Below are positions 24,936 to 34,273 of a stretch of DNA of 64,000 bases, piece after piece. Numbering within the stretch: position 1 is the stretch's first letter; every line of letters starts with the position of its first letter. Made by a program: the position numbers and the translations under genes. Where the stretch lies: positions 1,088,961-1,152,960 of the forward strand of contig NZ_FNHF01000001.1 of NCBI RefSeq assembly GCF_900103695.1. The letters are read 5' to 3'. The stretch is from Sediminibacillus halophilus (lineage in GTDB: Bacteria > Bacillota > Bacilli > Bacillales > Amphibacillaceae). The notes beneath the pieces are model-generated. The model saw nothing but the letters and a program-made list of their open reading frames with translations. It was not told the origin of the DNA and did no database searches.

Positions 24936-26038
24936 TGTTGCGAATCACCCAAGGCCAGATAACATCTTTAATTATACTCACTTTACTTGTGCAAATTTAC
25001 GTATTTGCTCCTGCTGTGATGGCTGAACACGTTGGACAACATTTATGGCTTCCTTTACTTTTGGCCATCATTGCGGCAGTAATTTTGATGAAAATGATGT
25101 TATGGATAGTTGAACAATTTCCTGGCAAAAGTTTTCCAGCTGTATTGCACTATTTATTCGGAGAATTTTGCGGCGGGGTATTAGGCATCAGCTATTTCGT
25201 TTACTTTTTTGTACTATTTATCATTCACGCTCAAATGATTGTGACTACTTTCAAGGTTTTATTTCTTCCGGCTACGCCAATGATTTCCATCCTCCTGTTG
25301 GTATTGCTTCTTTGCCTGTATTGTTCCCTTCTGGGAATTGAAGTACTGGCACGCGCAAGCAACATGATTGTGATTCTTTTGGCTGTTACCTTGACTTTCC
25401 TGGCACTTTCTGTATTTCCGGAAGTAGACCTTTCTTATTATCAACCGGTTCTGCCCTCTCAAGCAAAAGGATTTGCATACAGTACGATTGTTGCGTTCGC
25501 CAGCTATGGCCAAGTTTTCTTAATCGCAACGCTGGTTCCATTCGTTAACTATAAAAATGAGAGACGCAAGCACAGAAAAATATTCGCAGGGGTGGTTTTT
25601 GCCTTGCTCCTGACAAGCTTTATCGTTATGGAAGAAATCGGCGTATTCTCTCCGTTCGAATTACAGCGCCTTCAATATCCGACAGTAGAATTAATCACGA
25701 TGATTCAAATGGGGGAGTTTATGGAGCGAATGGAAATTTTTCTCGTTACTATCTGGGCCGGAGCAATACTGTTGGTCAGCGGTATCTTTTTTTCCGTATC
25801 CGTCAAAACATTCAAACAAGCCCTGAATCGGAATAAAAACGGTAAAATCCTGGATGTCATTTTAATCATTGTTGGATTTATTTGTATTGTCACACTCTTA
25901 CCAGATACTTCAAGTCTACTTCTTTTCATTTTTGACCAGTGGGTCTACTGGTGTTTACTATTCCAGGTGATTTTTCCTATCCTGATCCTTATTACTTTTA
26001 TTATCCGGGTAAAGGTGAGGAACCATGCTGCAAACTAA
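24935..26038 (+). CDS. Spore germination permease-like B subunit (GerAB/ArcD/ProY)
   Basis: A 367-residue protein of ten membrane helices in the spore-germination branch of the APC superfamily; in GerAB-type proteins this subunit binds the germinant. Typical landmarks are ITQGQITSLIILTLLVQIYV at the N-terminus, the helix LLAVTLTFLALSVFPEVDLSYYQPVLPS (parts) and VMEEIGVFSPFELQRLQYP. The start ATG overlaps the A stop (TAATG). The last 14 bp overlap the C gene. The ligand cannot be inferred. Confidence 0.92.
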   Translation: MLRITQGQITSLIILTLLVQIYVFAPAVMAEHVGQHLWLPLLLAIIAAVILMKMMLWIVEQFPGKSFPAVLHYLFGEFCGGVLGISYFVYFFVLFIIHAQMIVTTFKVLFLPATPMISILLLVLLLCLYCSLLGIEVLARASNMIVILLAVTLTFLALSVFPEVDLSYYQPVLPSQAKGFAYSTIVAFASYGQVFLIATLVPFVNYKNERRKHRKIFAGVVFALLLTSFIVMEEIGVFSPFELQRLQYPTVELITMIQMGEFMERMEIFLVTIWAGAILLVSGIFFSVSVKTFKQALNRNKNGKILDVILIIVGFICIVTLLPDTSSLLLFIFDQWVYWCLLFQVIFPILILITFIIRVKVRNHAAN

Positions 26039-27194
26039 AGTGAAAAAAGGTATCCTTATTTTCTTTTGTCTGCTCGTTTTAACAGGTTGCTGGGATCGAA
26101 ATGAGATATCGAATGTTAATTTCCTTATGGGAATGGCATTGGATATAACGGATGAAGAAAAGCTGCGCGTGACCTTTCACTGGGCGCTGCCGGAACAGTT
26201 TTCAACAGAAGGATCCCAAAGCACCGGCAGTCAGGAAAACACGACTTACTCGATTGAAGCTGATTCACTTGGACAGGCAATGGCTAAGCTGACGGAAATC
26301 TCTCCCCGTACTCCAATCTATTCACACATGGAATTGATACTTATTGGAGAAGGAGTAGCCAATAAGGGAATAAAGGATGTAATCACAACAATTGATCGGG
26401 AATTCGAGATAAGAAGAACTGTAAATGTCATAACAGCGAAGGGAAAGGCCGAAGATCTATTACGCTCGAAAATCCCCTTTGAATCGAACCCGGCGAGCGG
26501 AGTGAAAAACATTCTTAATATGGCCAATCGGTCATCAACCTATCGTCCCGTAAATTTAAATGAATTATTTGTTCATCAATCAGATCCAGATGTACTTGCT
26601 TATACACCCATGGCCAATATGGTTATGAATGATAGTTTGAACAAATCAGATGCCTCCGGACAAAACACTTGGGTACAAGTAAACAAAATGGCATTTTACG
26701 ACCAGTACAAGCTGGAAACGGAGCTTACCGAAACGGAAGCCAAAGCTTGGATGTATTTCTTAGGAAAGATAGAAAAACGGACCATATTAGAAATACCCAC
26801 GGAAAAAGGAAACTTAATAACCAGCAGTATTACGCAGTCGAGTACACCCACAATCAAAGTAAATGGTAGTTCCCCTAAAGTCCATTATCGAATTAAAGAA
26901 GAGATATCCGTAATAGACAGCCCTGCAGAAATGAGTATCTCCGAAATGGAAAAAGCGACTGCCAATCATATTAAGACATTGACTACAGAAATGATTCGTA
27001 AAATGCAAGAAGAGAATCAGGATGTCTTATTTTTACGAAGAGGGCTTCGGGAAAAATACCCGGAGACTTGGAACCGTATAAAACGCGATTGGATGGAAAT
27101 TTATCCGAAGATGAACATAGAGGTAGAGGTGGATGTTAAGATTCAGCATGAAAATGCCTTACGAAAAGAAGCTCCGAATCGAATACCAAACTGA
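26025..27194 (+). CDS. Spore germination lipoprotein, Ger(x)C family (C subunit)
   Basis: A 389-residue lipoprotein with lipobox LVLTGC (Cys about 22) followed by WDRNEI, the hallmark start of GerAC proteins. Three GerC domains follow, ending with FLRRGLREKYPETWNRIKRDW and a closing strand INVEVDVKI-like segment (here MNIEVEVDVKI). It is anchored to the outer face of the spore inner membrane and is needed for receptor function. The stop codon lies inside the terminator stem. No fourth (D) gene follows, unlike the operon at 56-60 kb. Confidence 0.92.
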   Translation: MLQTKVKKGILIFFCLLVLTGCWDRNEISNVNFLMGMALDITDEEKLRVTFHWALPEQFSTEGSQSTGSQENTTYSIEADSLGQAMAKLTEISPRTPIYSHMELILIGEGVANKGIKDVITTIDREFEIRRTVNVITAKGKAEDLLRSKIPFESNPASGVKNILNMANRSSTYRPVNLNELFVHQSDPDVLAYTPMANMVMNDSLNKSDASGQNTWVQVNKMAFYDQYKLETELTETEAKAWMYFLGKIEKRTILEIPTEKGNLITSSITQSSTPTIKVNGSSPKVHYRIKEEISVIDSPAEMSISEMEKATANHIKTLTTEMIRKMQEENQDVLFLRRGLREKYPETWNRIKRDWMEIYPKMNIEVEVDVKIQHENALRKEAPNRIPN

Positions 27195-27230
27195 AAAAGC
27201 ACAGAAAAAATTCTTTGCTTTTTCAGTTTC
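27190..27230 (+). terminator. Intrinsic terminator of the first ger operon
   Basis: ACTGAAAAAGCA pairs with TGCTTTTTCAGT (12 bp, 14-nt loop), followed by TTCAC. The C-gene stop codon lies in the left arm. Confidence 0.78.
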
Positions 27231-27519
27231 ACTCTTTTCAATATTGTGGAAAACCCTTATGATACAATAGTCTATTTTTCTCCCAACGATGATAGGAACC
27301 CTATCTCATCTCCAAAAAGAAATGCTAAACGAAGGAGAGTAGGCGGATCAGCATTTTGCAAGCAATCTAAACTATAGTCGTGACAATCTGATCCAAATGC
27401 TTGTTTAACCGGCTTAATGTCTTAAGAGGGACTAATCGTCTGCGCGAATTATACCAGAATAAAAAAGCGTAGATCAAAGAATCAATAGACGGATGTGTAA
27501 GCATCCAAAAGTTCTCCTT
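27231..27519. other. Intergenic stretch with no supported feature
   Basis: No open frame with a ribosome site is present between the ger terminator and the MFS stop codon. Related words (GGATCAGCATTT and its approximate complement around 27394) occur but do not form a simple stem. Confidence 0.4.
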
Positions 27520-28767
27520 TTATCTGACGCCATCATGCAATGCAGGTGAAGCGGCGTTTTTTTTCTTTCCGACAGTAAGCAAAATAAGGAATCCCCCTCC
27601 CGTAAAAATGATACATATGATAAATACATTTTCATAACTCAACAGGGAGGATAAATAACCGAACAATAAAAACCCTATTGTCTGACCGATTTTTTGCGCG
27701 TTCATATATAAAGTTGTAGCCGTTCCCGGTTCTTTTGGAAGGAAATTTTGAAAGTAGGTCACGGCCAAACCAGCAGTTATTGCCACATTGGCTGCACTCA
27801 ATAGTTGCAGCGGGTAAATCTGCCATGGGGCTGTCACGTTCCACAACAACAAAAAATAAACAAAAGAAAATAAAAAACCCAGTTTGATCAGCCATCCTAG
27901 ATCCAGCCTCGTTGCCAGGATACCGAAGGCAATCATTAATGGTATTTCAAAAACAGGAGGAACACTAAAAATCATCCCGACATGTGCTTCCGTACCTCCG
28001 AGAACCTTTGTGACAAACTGGGGGATGTTCTGCATGTTGATCGTCGTTGCTGCATGCAATAGAAACATAGCCACTATATTAGCAAATATATAAGGACGGA
28101 AAATAAACTTCCCGAGCACCACCTGTTTCCCCGACATATCCCTCTCTTTCGGCTCATCCTTGATAAACGCCACTACCGCGATGATACAAATAAAGAATCC
28201 TAACGCCACTAGTAAAAATAGCCCTTCAAAATCAACGAGCACCAGTATCCACCCAGCAAATGCCGGGCCGACTGTCCAAGCAAGCGCTGTAAACATACGA
28301 AAGATGTTCATTACAAAAGGGATTTCCCTCTTGGGAACTTCAGAGGATTCCAATATCTCCCGGGCATGCGCCCATAACTGGGGCATCGTGGCAGAAGCCA
28401 TGCCAAGCAGAAAAAACGCCACTATTGATAACAAATAATAATCGCGGATGTATGCAAAGCCTATATAACCACCTATCGCAGCAACTGAAGTGATTACAAG
28501 CAGCATCTTTCTACTTATGTTCCGATCCGACAGTTTGCCGATGTATGTGCTGATGACCACCCCACCTACTGCCATTATCGTCATGAACACACCGTATGCC
28601 ATGTTGCTCATGCCTACTACATCCAACCCAAATATCGAGGAAAAAGGGACAAACAAAGACATTGAAAGCCCTACCATAAAATTCAAAAGCAATAAAATAG
28701 GGAATGAAGGAATATTCCAAACCATTGCTGTCCGATGCTTTACCGCTCGTAAAAAATTTCTTCCCAC
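27520..28767 (-). CDS. MFS sugar-efflux-type transporter, SET family (415 aa)
   Basis: A 12-helix MFS protein resembling SetA/SetB sugar efflux transporters: MGLSMSLFVPFSSIFGLDVVG-like helix 1 (split here by the start region), a loop with GKLSDRNISRKML, FTALAWTVGPAFAGWIL in helix 5, and a late LPKEPGTATTLYMNAQKIGQ segment that fits the family. It probably exports sugars or small glycoside-like drugs. No regulator or sugar enzyme is adjacent. The ATG at 28767 follows AAGGAAGGATACTTG. Confidence 0.83.
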   Translation of the reverse strand: MGRNFLRAVKHRTAMVWNIPSFPILLLLNFMVGLSMSLFVPFSSIFGLDVVGMSNMAYGVFMTIMAVGGVVISTYIGKLSDRNISRKMLLVITSVAAIGGYIGFAYIRDYYLLSIVAFFLLGMASATMPQLWAHAREILESSEVPKREIPFVMNIFRMFTALAWTVGPAFAGWILVLVDFEGLFLLVALGFFICIIAVVAFIKDEPKERDMSGKQVVLGKFIFRPYIFANIVAMFLLHAATTINMQNIPQFVTKVLGGTEAHVGMIFSVPPVFEIPLMIAFGILATRLDLGWLIKLGFLFSFVYFLLLWNVTAPWQIYPLQLLSAANVAITAGLAVTYFQNFLPKEPGTATTLYMNAQKIGQTIGFLLFGYLSSLLSYENVFIICIIFTGGGFLILLTVGKKKNAASPALHDGVR

Positions 28768-28889
28768 AAGTATCCTTCCTTCTATAAATCCGCCTTTTTC
28801 GATTTATCTTCTGCACTATTATCCCACCACCGATTTTAGGAAACAACTATTTAGCCGGTTTTCTATCTTATATCAAAATCTATTGCTTT

Positions 28890-29330
28890 TTAACGAAGAA
28901 AGGTGATGAAATCCGTATTCACAGGTTCTATTCCCTGTTCCCGAAGCCATTGATTGATTTGACCGCGGTGATGTTGACCGTGCAATGTCAAATGAATCAA
29001 GATGTCTCCCAGGGAATGTGTATAAAACTTCCCTGTACTGGTTTGGTAGGTTACTAACTTATCAACATCGCCATTTTCCAAAATCATTTCGAATTGTGAA
29101 TGATTTTCTTTCATCCTTTGCGTACTTTCCTCCAGATTCATCTCCGGCCAGATTGGATTAGACACAGACACATTTCCTGCAATTCTTGCAAGCCACACTT
29201 GTTCTGCCGCTAGAATATGCGAAAATAGCCGCATTCCCTTCGTGTCAGGCCCGTCTACTTTTGTTAACGAAGCCATAAGACGTTGATCTGCCCATTTTAA
29301 ATGATCAAAAAGCTTTAATAAAGTTTCCAT
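28890..29330 (-). CDS. DinB/YfiT-family protein (146 aa)
   Basis: A four-helix-bundle DinB-like protein. Candidate metal ligands are the His in FSHILAAEQVW and two in HLTLHGQHHRGQI, the standard DinB three-His pattern. Members are thiol transferases using bacillithiol or unknown metal-dependent enzymes; the substrate is not known. ATG 29330 is chosen because GAGGGAG lies upstream; the ten-residue extension from 29357 is basic and unsupported. Single gene. Confidence 0.86.
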   Translation of the reverse strand: METLLKLFDHLKWADQRLMASLTKVDGPDTKGMRLFSHILAAEQVWLARIAGNVSVSNPIWPEMNLEESTQRMKENHSQFEMILENGDVDKLVTYQTSTGKFYTHSLGDILIHLTLHGQHHRGQINQWLREQGIEPVNTDFITFLR

Positions 29331-29589
29331 TTGTCTTCTCCCTCGTTTTTTTGCCATTCTTCAAGACATTACGCCAGTCTGTAGTGCTTTTCCTTCTGAA
29401 TTCTTAAACCTTTTTTCCGGCTATGCTTTTTGTAACCAAAAGATCGCTTTTATTTCAAATAGTAAGAAAACATAACAGCATGCATGAAGAGTCAGTCCTG
29501 CTAGATGAATATAGTCATCCGCTTACTTCATTATCCGGACGAGAATACTTAAACTTTTTGTATCGTTTAGCGGATTGGAGACAGTGGAA

Positions 29590-29639
29590 ATAAAACAGGA
29601 TAAGACGATGTTGCCCAGTCAAAGCAGTTCCTGTTTTAT
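29590..29639 (+). promoter_or_regulatory. Inverted repeat in the leader of the permease gene
   Basis: ATAAAACAGGA (29590-29600) pairs perfectly with TCCTGTTTTAT (29629-29639) across 28 nt. It ends 25 bp before the start codon and 11 bp before the ribosome site. It could be an attenuator, a regulator operator or a terminator of an upstream transcript. The rest of 29331-29664 shows no gene. Confidence 0.45.
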
Positions 29640-29664
29640 GGAAAAGAAAATGGAGGTGACAATT

Positions 29665-30849
29665 ATGTGGGAACAGCTCGGTCAATCCGCGATTACGTCC
29701 CTCGGATTCTTTTGGAAAGCCGGTTGGGCTTTCGTCCTTGGATACTTAATCAGTTCGATGATCCAGGCATTCATTCCACAAGGGAAATTGGCCGGATATA
29801 TTGGAAAATATAATGTTAAATCTATCGGTTTAGCGACACTATTTGGAGCGATTAGCTCCTCTTGTTCCTTTGCGGCTCTTGCTGCCGGAAAAAGCTTATT
29901 CAAAAAAGGTGCACATTTTATTGCTACGCTTGCCTTTCTATTTGCTTCTACCAATCTGGTAATTGAACTAGGAATCTTGATTTATATCTTTTTGGGATGG
30001 CAATTTGTTGTGGCAGAAATCATCGGAGGCATCCTTTTAATTATCGTCGTATCCGTCCTCGCGCGTATAACCATGCCAAAAAAATGGGTTCAAGCTGCAC
30101 GCGAACGAACGGAAGATGAACAACAGGAGGAATTTGACTGGAAAAAGAAAATTCGTACAAAGGAAGGTTGGTACCAGGTTGGACATGAGTTCGTCATGAA
30201 TTGGCAAATGGTATGGAAAGACATCACCATCGGCTTCACTATCGCCGGTATCATGGCAACCTTCGTTCCTGAATCATTTTGGGAAGGGCTATTCATGGCA
30301 GGAACAGATGGTGGGTTTTGGGTAGTATTGGAAAATGCATTGATAGCTCCACTGGCAGCTGCTTTAACCTTTATCGGCTCGATGGGGAATATTCCGATAT
30401 CAACCATTTTGGCTTCAAGCGGGGTAACATTCGCTGGCATCATGGCCTTTATTTATTCAGACTTGATTGTTCCGCCAATTGTAATGGTCAATAAAAAATA
30501 TTATGGTTGGAAGTTGGCTCTTTATATAGCCGGTATATTTTATGTATCGATTGTGGCTACAGCTTTATTGATCCATGGCGGTTTTGCAGCACTCGGTATT
30601 CTTCCGGAATCCGGAAGGCAAATCATGAACGAAAGTCCTTTTCAAATCGATTATACCTTTTGGTTCAATATTGTTTTTGCCCTGATTGCCCTGTTCGCCC
30701 TTTGGCTGTTTCGACAATTTAAAAAGTCCGGTGCACATGCAGGCATGATGAGCATGGAAGGGGATTCTCGGTTTAAAACGATAGTCACCTGGATCTGTAT
30801 CGCATTCTTGGCTATAGGAACGCTCCTTCATTTTGTATTGATGCTATAG
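29665..30849 (+). CDS. YraQ-type permease (DUF318 family, 394 aa)
   Basis: An integral membrane protein with eight or more helices in two homologous halves. The first half has AISSSCSFAALAAGKSLFKKGA and ASTNLVIELG, the second GNIPISTILASSGVTFAG and SDLIVPPIVMVN. These paired SSCS and PxST loop motifs define the permease (DUF318/YraQ) family, which includes the organoarsenical exporter ArsP, but the metal-binding Cys set of ArsP is not complete here. GGAGGTG precedes ATG 29665; longer frames back to 29575 lack a site. The substrate is unknown. Confidence 0.84.
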   Translation: MWEQLGQSAITSLGFFWKAGWAFVLGYLISSMIQAFIPQGKLAGYIGKYNVKSIGLATLFGAISSSCSFAALAAGKSLFKKGAHFIATLAFLFASTNLVIELGILIYIFLGWQFVVAEIIGGILLIIVVSVLARITMPKKWVQAARERTEDEQQEEFDWKKKIRTKEGWYQVGHEFVMNWQMVWKDITIGFTIAGIMATFVPESFWEGLFMAGTDGGFWVVLENALIAPLAAALTFIGSMGNIPISTILASSGVTFAGIMAFIYSDLIVPPIVMVNKKYYGWKLALYIAGIFYVSIVATALLIHGGFAALGILPESGRQIMNESPFQIDYTFWFNIVFALIALFALWLFRQFKKSGAHAGMMSMEGDSRFKTIVTWICIAFLAIGTLLHFVLML

Positions 30850-30853
30850 GATT

Positions 30854-30898
30854 AAAGGTTCCATTCTCTTTTAAAAGGAGGATGGAACCTTTTATTTC
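30854..30898 (+). terminator. Intrinsic terminator of the permease gene
   Basis: AAAGGTTCCAT pairs with ATGGAACCTTT (11 bp, 17-nt loop), followed by TTATTT. Confidence 0.9.
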
Positions 30899-31066
30899 TC
30901 CCTTCATTACGGCTATTGGGACTAGCTAGGTATGCACACTCCAACCGAACTTGGATGAGAACCCTCTTTATGAATATGCCTCTGAACCTGTCCCACTGTT
31001 TATTTACAAAATTATACACAATTTAGTAGAATGATAGATAGCAAGCTGATAACAAGGAATGATTCA

Positions 31067-31846
31067 ATGAATAAGAACTTTTTTAGGAATGTCAATTGGA
31101 CATTAGCTTATGAAACTTTTATGGTCATTCTTGCCTTTATATCCGTCTTTTTTATCTGGTTTGATGAGGAAAGGTGGGTTTATCTGCACTTTTTCGTGTG
31201 GGTGTTTTTCTTTCTCGATGTAACTGTACGTTTAATAATCAGTCCTGCAAAATGGGAGTATGTCAAACAAAATCCATTGGATATTATCGCGGCTTTGCCT
31301 CTCGATGCCATTTTTCAAACCGCTCGTGTTGCCAGGTTATTTAGAGTCCTGCGAATCATTTCGTTGTCTAAAAATCGTTACAAGCAACTATTCGCTATTC
31401 TTCGGACCAATGGCTTAGATAGAGTATTAACAGTGTCTATCCTGCTAATCTTTACTTCAACAATTATTGTGCGATATGTTGAGCCAAATATCGACAGTTT
31501 TATGGATGGGCTGTGGTGGTCGATTGTCACTACCACTACTGTGGGGTATGGTGATATTTCCCCTTCTACTGCCCCCGGGAGATTGATTGCTATCGTTTTA
31601 ATGTTGATCGGCATTGGCATAATTGGAATGCTTACTGGATCGATAACTACCTTTTTCGTTAAGGAAAAGAAAACCAACCATCCCACCGTAGAGTTTATAC
31701 AAAACCAATTAGATCGTTTTGACAACCTCACCTATTCAGAAATGAAACAACTCGCTTTACTAGTGAACGAACTAAAAAAAGAAAAGATCAATGAGCATCC
31801 AGTTGGTTACTCCTCTAATGCTCTAACTAAGGAGGAAAAACAATGA
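31067..31846 (+). CDS. Voltage-gated-type potassium channel (259 aa)
   Basis: A six-helix cation channel. The selectivity filter is TTTTVGYGDIS near residue 170, diagnostic for potassium. A charged fourth helix with regular Arg residues (ARVARLFRVLRIISLSKNR) resembles a voltage sensor. The C-terminal tail of about 60 residues is polar and partly coiled (DNLTYSEMKQLALLVNELKKEK). ATG 31067 has AAGGA eight bases upstream; the frame from 31031 has none. The stop overlaps the HD gene start (ATGA), so the two are co-translated. Confidence 0.9.
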   Translation: MNKNFFRNVNWTLAYETFMVILAFISVFFIWFDEERWVYLHFFVWVFFFLDVTVRLIISPAKWEYVKQNPLDIIAALPLDAIFQTARVARLFRVLRIISLSKNRYKQLFAILRTNGLDRVLTVSILLIFTSTIIVRYVEPNIDSFMDGLWWSIVTTTTVGYGDISPSTAPGRLIAIVLMLIGIGIIGMLTGSITTFFVKEKKTNHPTVEFIQNQLDRFDNLTYSEMKQLALLVNELKKEKINEHPVGYSSNALTKEEKQ

Positions 31847-32460
31847 ATGAAGCATTGAAACGAATACTGGAGGTACTTAAATTAGCTGAAAAATTAAAGT
31901 ATGAGTTGCGGCACAGCTGGCTATCCAATGGACGGCAAGAAAGTGTCGCAGAGCACTCATGGCGGGTTGCATTGATGGCGGTTTTTCTGGAGCCTTATCT
32001 AGACAAACAAGTCGACACAGCCAAGCTTTTGAAAATGATCACCATCCATGACCTGGTGGAAGCAGAGGCGACAGATATCCCGGCTTTTGACACGATGGAC
32101 AACCAGCAGGCACAGATGGAAAAACAAGAAAGGGAGCTTCAGGCAATAGAAAATATCCGTAAGACGCTTGGCGGTGATTTAGGAAAAGACATTCAGCAGC
32201 TGTGGTTAGAATTTGAGGATAAGTCCAGTTATGAAGCAAAAGTCGCCAATGCGCTCGATAAGCTGGAAGCACAACTCCAACATAATGAAGCAGCAATAGA
32301 TACTTGGCTGGAAGTTGAATATAAAATGAGCTTTATGCTGGGGAGACACACGGACTTCGATCAGGCACTTATCTCGTTTCGGCGATTAGTCGAGCAGGAG
32401 GCAGAATCAAAGTTGACAAAAGCTGGTGTTTCTTTAACCGATGTTAACCACCTTCTATAA
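31843..32460 (+). CDS. HD-domain phosphohydrolase, YfbR/HDDC2-like (205 aa)
   Basis: A metal-dependent HD hydrolase with ligands in ESVAEHSWRVALMA (His), TIHDLVEAEATDIPAFD (HD and later Asp), spacing typical of YfbR 5'-deoxynucleotidases and human HDDC2. The likely reaction is dephosphorylation of deoxynucleoside monophosphates in the cytosol. The C-terminal half is helical and longer than the minimal domain. It is coupled to the potassium channel gene by a 4-bp overlap, an unexplained pairing. Confidence 0.86.
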   Translation: MNEALKRILEVLKLAEKLKYELRHSWLSNGRQESVAEHSWRVALMAVFLEPYLDKQVDTAKLLKMITIHDLVEAEATDIPAFDTMDNQQAQMEKQERELQAIENIRKTLGGDLGKDIQQLWLEFEDKSSYEAKVANALDKLEAQLQHNEAAIDTWLEVEYKMSFMLGRHTDFDQALISFRRLVEQEAESKLTKAGVSLTDVNHLL

Positions 32461-32516
32461 ACTTGGATCATGTTGCCCTAATTTCGACTGATATGGAGAA
32501 AGGGGCTTTTTTATTT

Positions 32517-33296
32517 TCACACTTCCACAGATTTTTCACTTCCATTCATGTACTGGTAGATATGATGGACGAACGCTTCCCCCGTTAGATTGATTGGCTC
32601 AATATTTTTCTTCTGTAAATGAGTCAGCTTCAATTCCGGCAGGTCAGGAGTGACCATGTATGATAATTGATCGTTTTTTTCCAGATGTTTTAACACATTG
32701 GTAATTAAAAGATCATTATCTTCATCCGCAAAACTGTACCCAATGAACAAAGTGGATTTTTGAGCCACCAGTGCTTTCAGTCTTTGCCAAATTTTGCTCG
32801 TATGCCTACGCTCATAATCTCCGCTGGAAATCAACATACTTTCCGGTGTCCGGATATCACCGTGGATTTTATAAAGCTGTACAGGCTTTTTGTCTGCGTC
32901 TTCCAACTGGTCATCTGTGAAAACGGTTGCCAATCTATTTCCATAAGCCAGTTCAAATAACCGATCATAATTTGTCGTGATAATGGTATCGATGGTAGAA
33001 ATCCCGGCAAGTTGCTTGTGAACGTCAAGGCTCCCCGGATTTTTGTCAATCATCCTGGTCAGGATTTGAACAATTGGTTTGCGGGATCCATGGCGAAGGC
33101 GAATAAATTCCTCTACCATATCCGGAAAGTGCTTCATTGATTGTAATTGTTTCCATTCCTGTCCATTGCATAAACCTCGGACTTCCTGTTTGATTTCGTC
33201 GACAGCAGGCATCCCGGCATAAAGCGAAAAGCCAGCTCCTGCCCAAATGATCACTTCATTGTTGACTATCTTGTTTAACAATAGTTCAAGCGACAT
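32517..33296 (-). CDS. Stand-alone SIR2-like (SIR2_2) NAD-binding protein (259 aa)
   Basis: A single SIR2-fold domain. GAGFS (20-24) is the NAD-binding loop, TTNYD (107-111) carries the catalytic-type Asn109, and KIHGD (143-147) carries His145. IGYSFADEDND is the late Rossmann segment. There is no zinc-ribbon, so it is not a standard deacetylase. SIR2_2 proteins are often NADases, including the effectors of Thoeris, DSR and SIR2-HerA phage defence. This one is fused to nothing and has no obvious partner on its strand. ATG 33296 follows a GGGGGG site; extra upstream codons to 33350 are not needed. It converges on the potassium channel/HD operon. Confidence 0.84.
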   Translation of the reverse strand: MSLELLLNKIVNNEVIIWAGAGFSLYAGMPAVDEIKQEVRGLCNGQEWKQLQSMKHFPDMVEEFIRLRHGSRKPIVQILTRMIDKNPGSLDVHKQLAGISTIDTIITTNYDRLFELAYGNRLATVFTDDQLEDADKKPVQLYKIHGDIRTPESMLISSGDYERRHTSKIWQRLKALVAQKSTLFIGYSFADEDNDLLITNVLKHLEKNDQLSYMVTPDLPELKLTHLQKKNIEPINLTGEAFVHHIYQYMNGSEKSVEV

Positions 33297-33434
33297 AATA
33301 TCCCCCCTGCTGTATGGATCAAAACATCCCTTTAATTTGCCCATTTCCACCTCATGATATTACTGATGACGAAACAGGCTGCTTCATTCATAGCCTCTTA
33401 TTATAAAGATTTCATCATACTAAGTGGCGTAGAC

Positions 33435-34145
33435 TCAGTAAATAAAGGGTATGAATTTACTGGTAGTTTTTCGATAATGGGTAAACTGACTGCCGTACTT
33501 CCATGCTAAATGACGGTCTAGCAGGGGAATATTGTAAAAGACAAACAGAAAAAACAATAACAAGGGAATAAATAAGGCAAAGCCTGAACGTGTCAGTAGT
33601 GCAAGAGCTGTCACCCAAACAAGGTCGCCGAAATAATTGATGTGCATGGAAAATCGGAACAATCCCCCAGTGAATAGTTTGCCCCGATTTACCGGATCCT
33701 TTTTCCACCGGTGGCGCTGCAGTTCTGAAAAGGTATTAAGAAATGAACCTACCAGAAAAAGCAGTACCAACAGGAAGTCCCACCAGACAAGTGGTTGTTC
33801 CGTGTTTAAGGCAAACAGGGAAAATCCAACATAATAGAAGGAAAAAGCAAACGGTATCGTTAATGCTTCTTTCCAAGGCATTTCTCTTTTCAACAGATAA
33901 AAAATAGTCAGAAACATACGAGTATAGACGACTAAATAAAGAACAAACAGCATGCTATTTCTTTCTGTGTTTCCTTTTAAAAAGCCTTTACCAACTAAAT
34001 CATGCACCATTTGTCCGCCATTCCCTAGAAGTAGCCAACCTGCTACAAACAATATAGCGGTCTCCATTAAAACTAGCATCACCTTCTGAGGCATACTAGC
34101 TGCATGTTTTGGATACATCAATCTGCTCATCTCCTCCTTATTCAT
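33435..34145 (-). CDS. Membrane protein of the isoprenylcysteine methyltransferase/DUF1295 type (236 aa)
   Basis: Six or so membrane helices. The C-terminal region has FRFSMHINYFGDLVW and a closing DRHLAWKYGSQFTHYRKTTSKFIPF, like the ICMT/phospholipid-methyltransferase superfamily signature (RHPxY..E and YxxYxxxxxRFIP), although the usual RHP is MHI here. The SAM-binding Glu of the family is not clear. The function is uncertain, possibly lipid or isoprenoid methylation. I use ATG 34145, though AAGGAGG lies just inside, so a start a few codons later (ATG 34130) is possible. Confidence 0.7.
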   Translation of the reverse strand: MNKEEMSRLMYPKHAASMPQKVMLVLMETAILFVAGWLLLGNGGQMVHDLVGKGFLKGNTERNSMLFVLYLVVYTRMFLTIFYLLKREMPWKEALTIPFAFSFYYVGFSLFALNTEQPLVWWDFLLVLLFLVGSFLNTFSELQRHRWKKDPVNRGKLFTGGLFRFSMHINYFGDLVWVTALALLTRSGFALFIPLLLFFLFVFYNIPLLDRHLAWKYGSQFTHYRKTTSKFIPFIY

Positions 34146-34273
34146 TTTACCAAAAATGCCAGATAAAACGAGGGACGATTATCGCCTGCCAATTAATACG
34201 AATTTTAATTACTGAAAGTTAGTAAAAACCGTCATACTAGCATTCTTTATCATGAACTTCTTCCTATATATAA

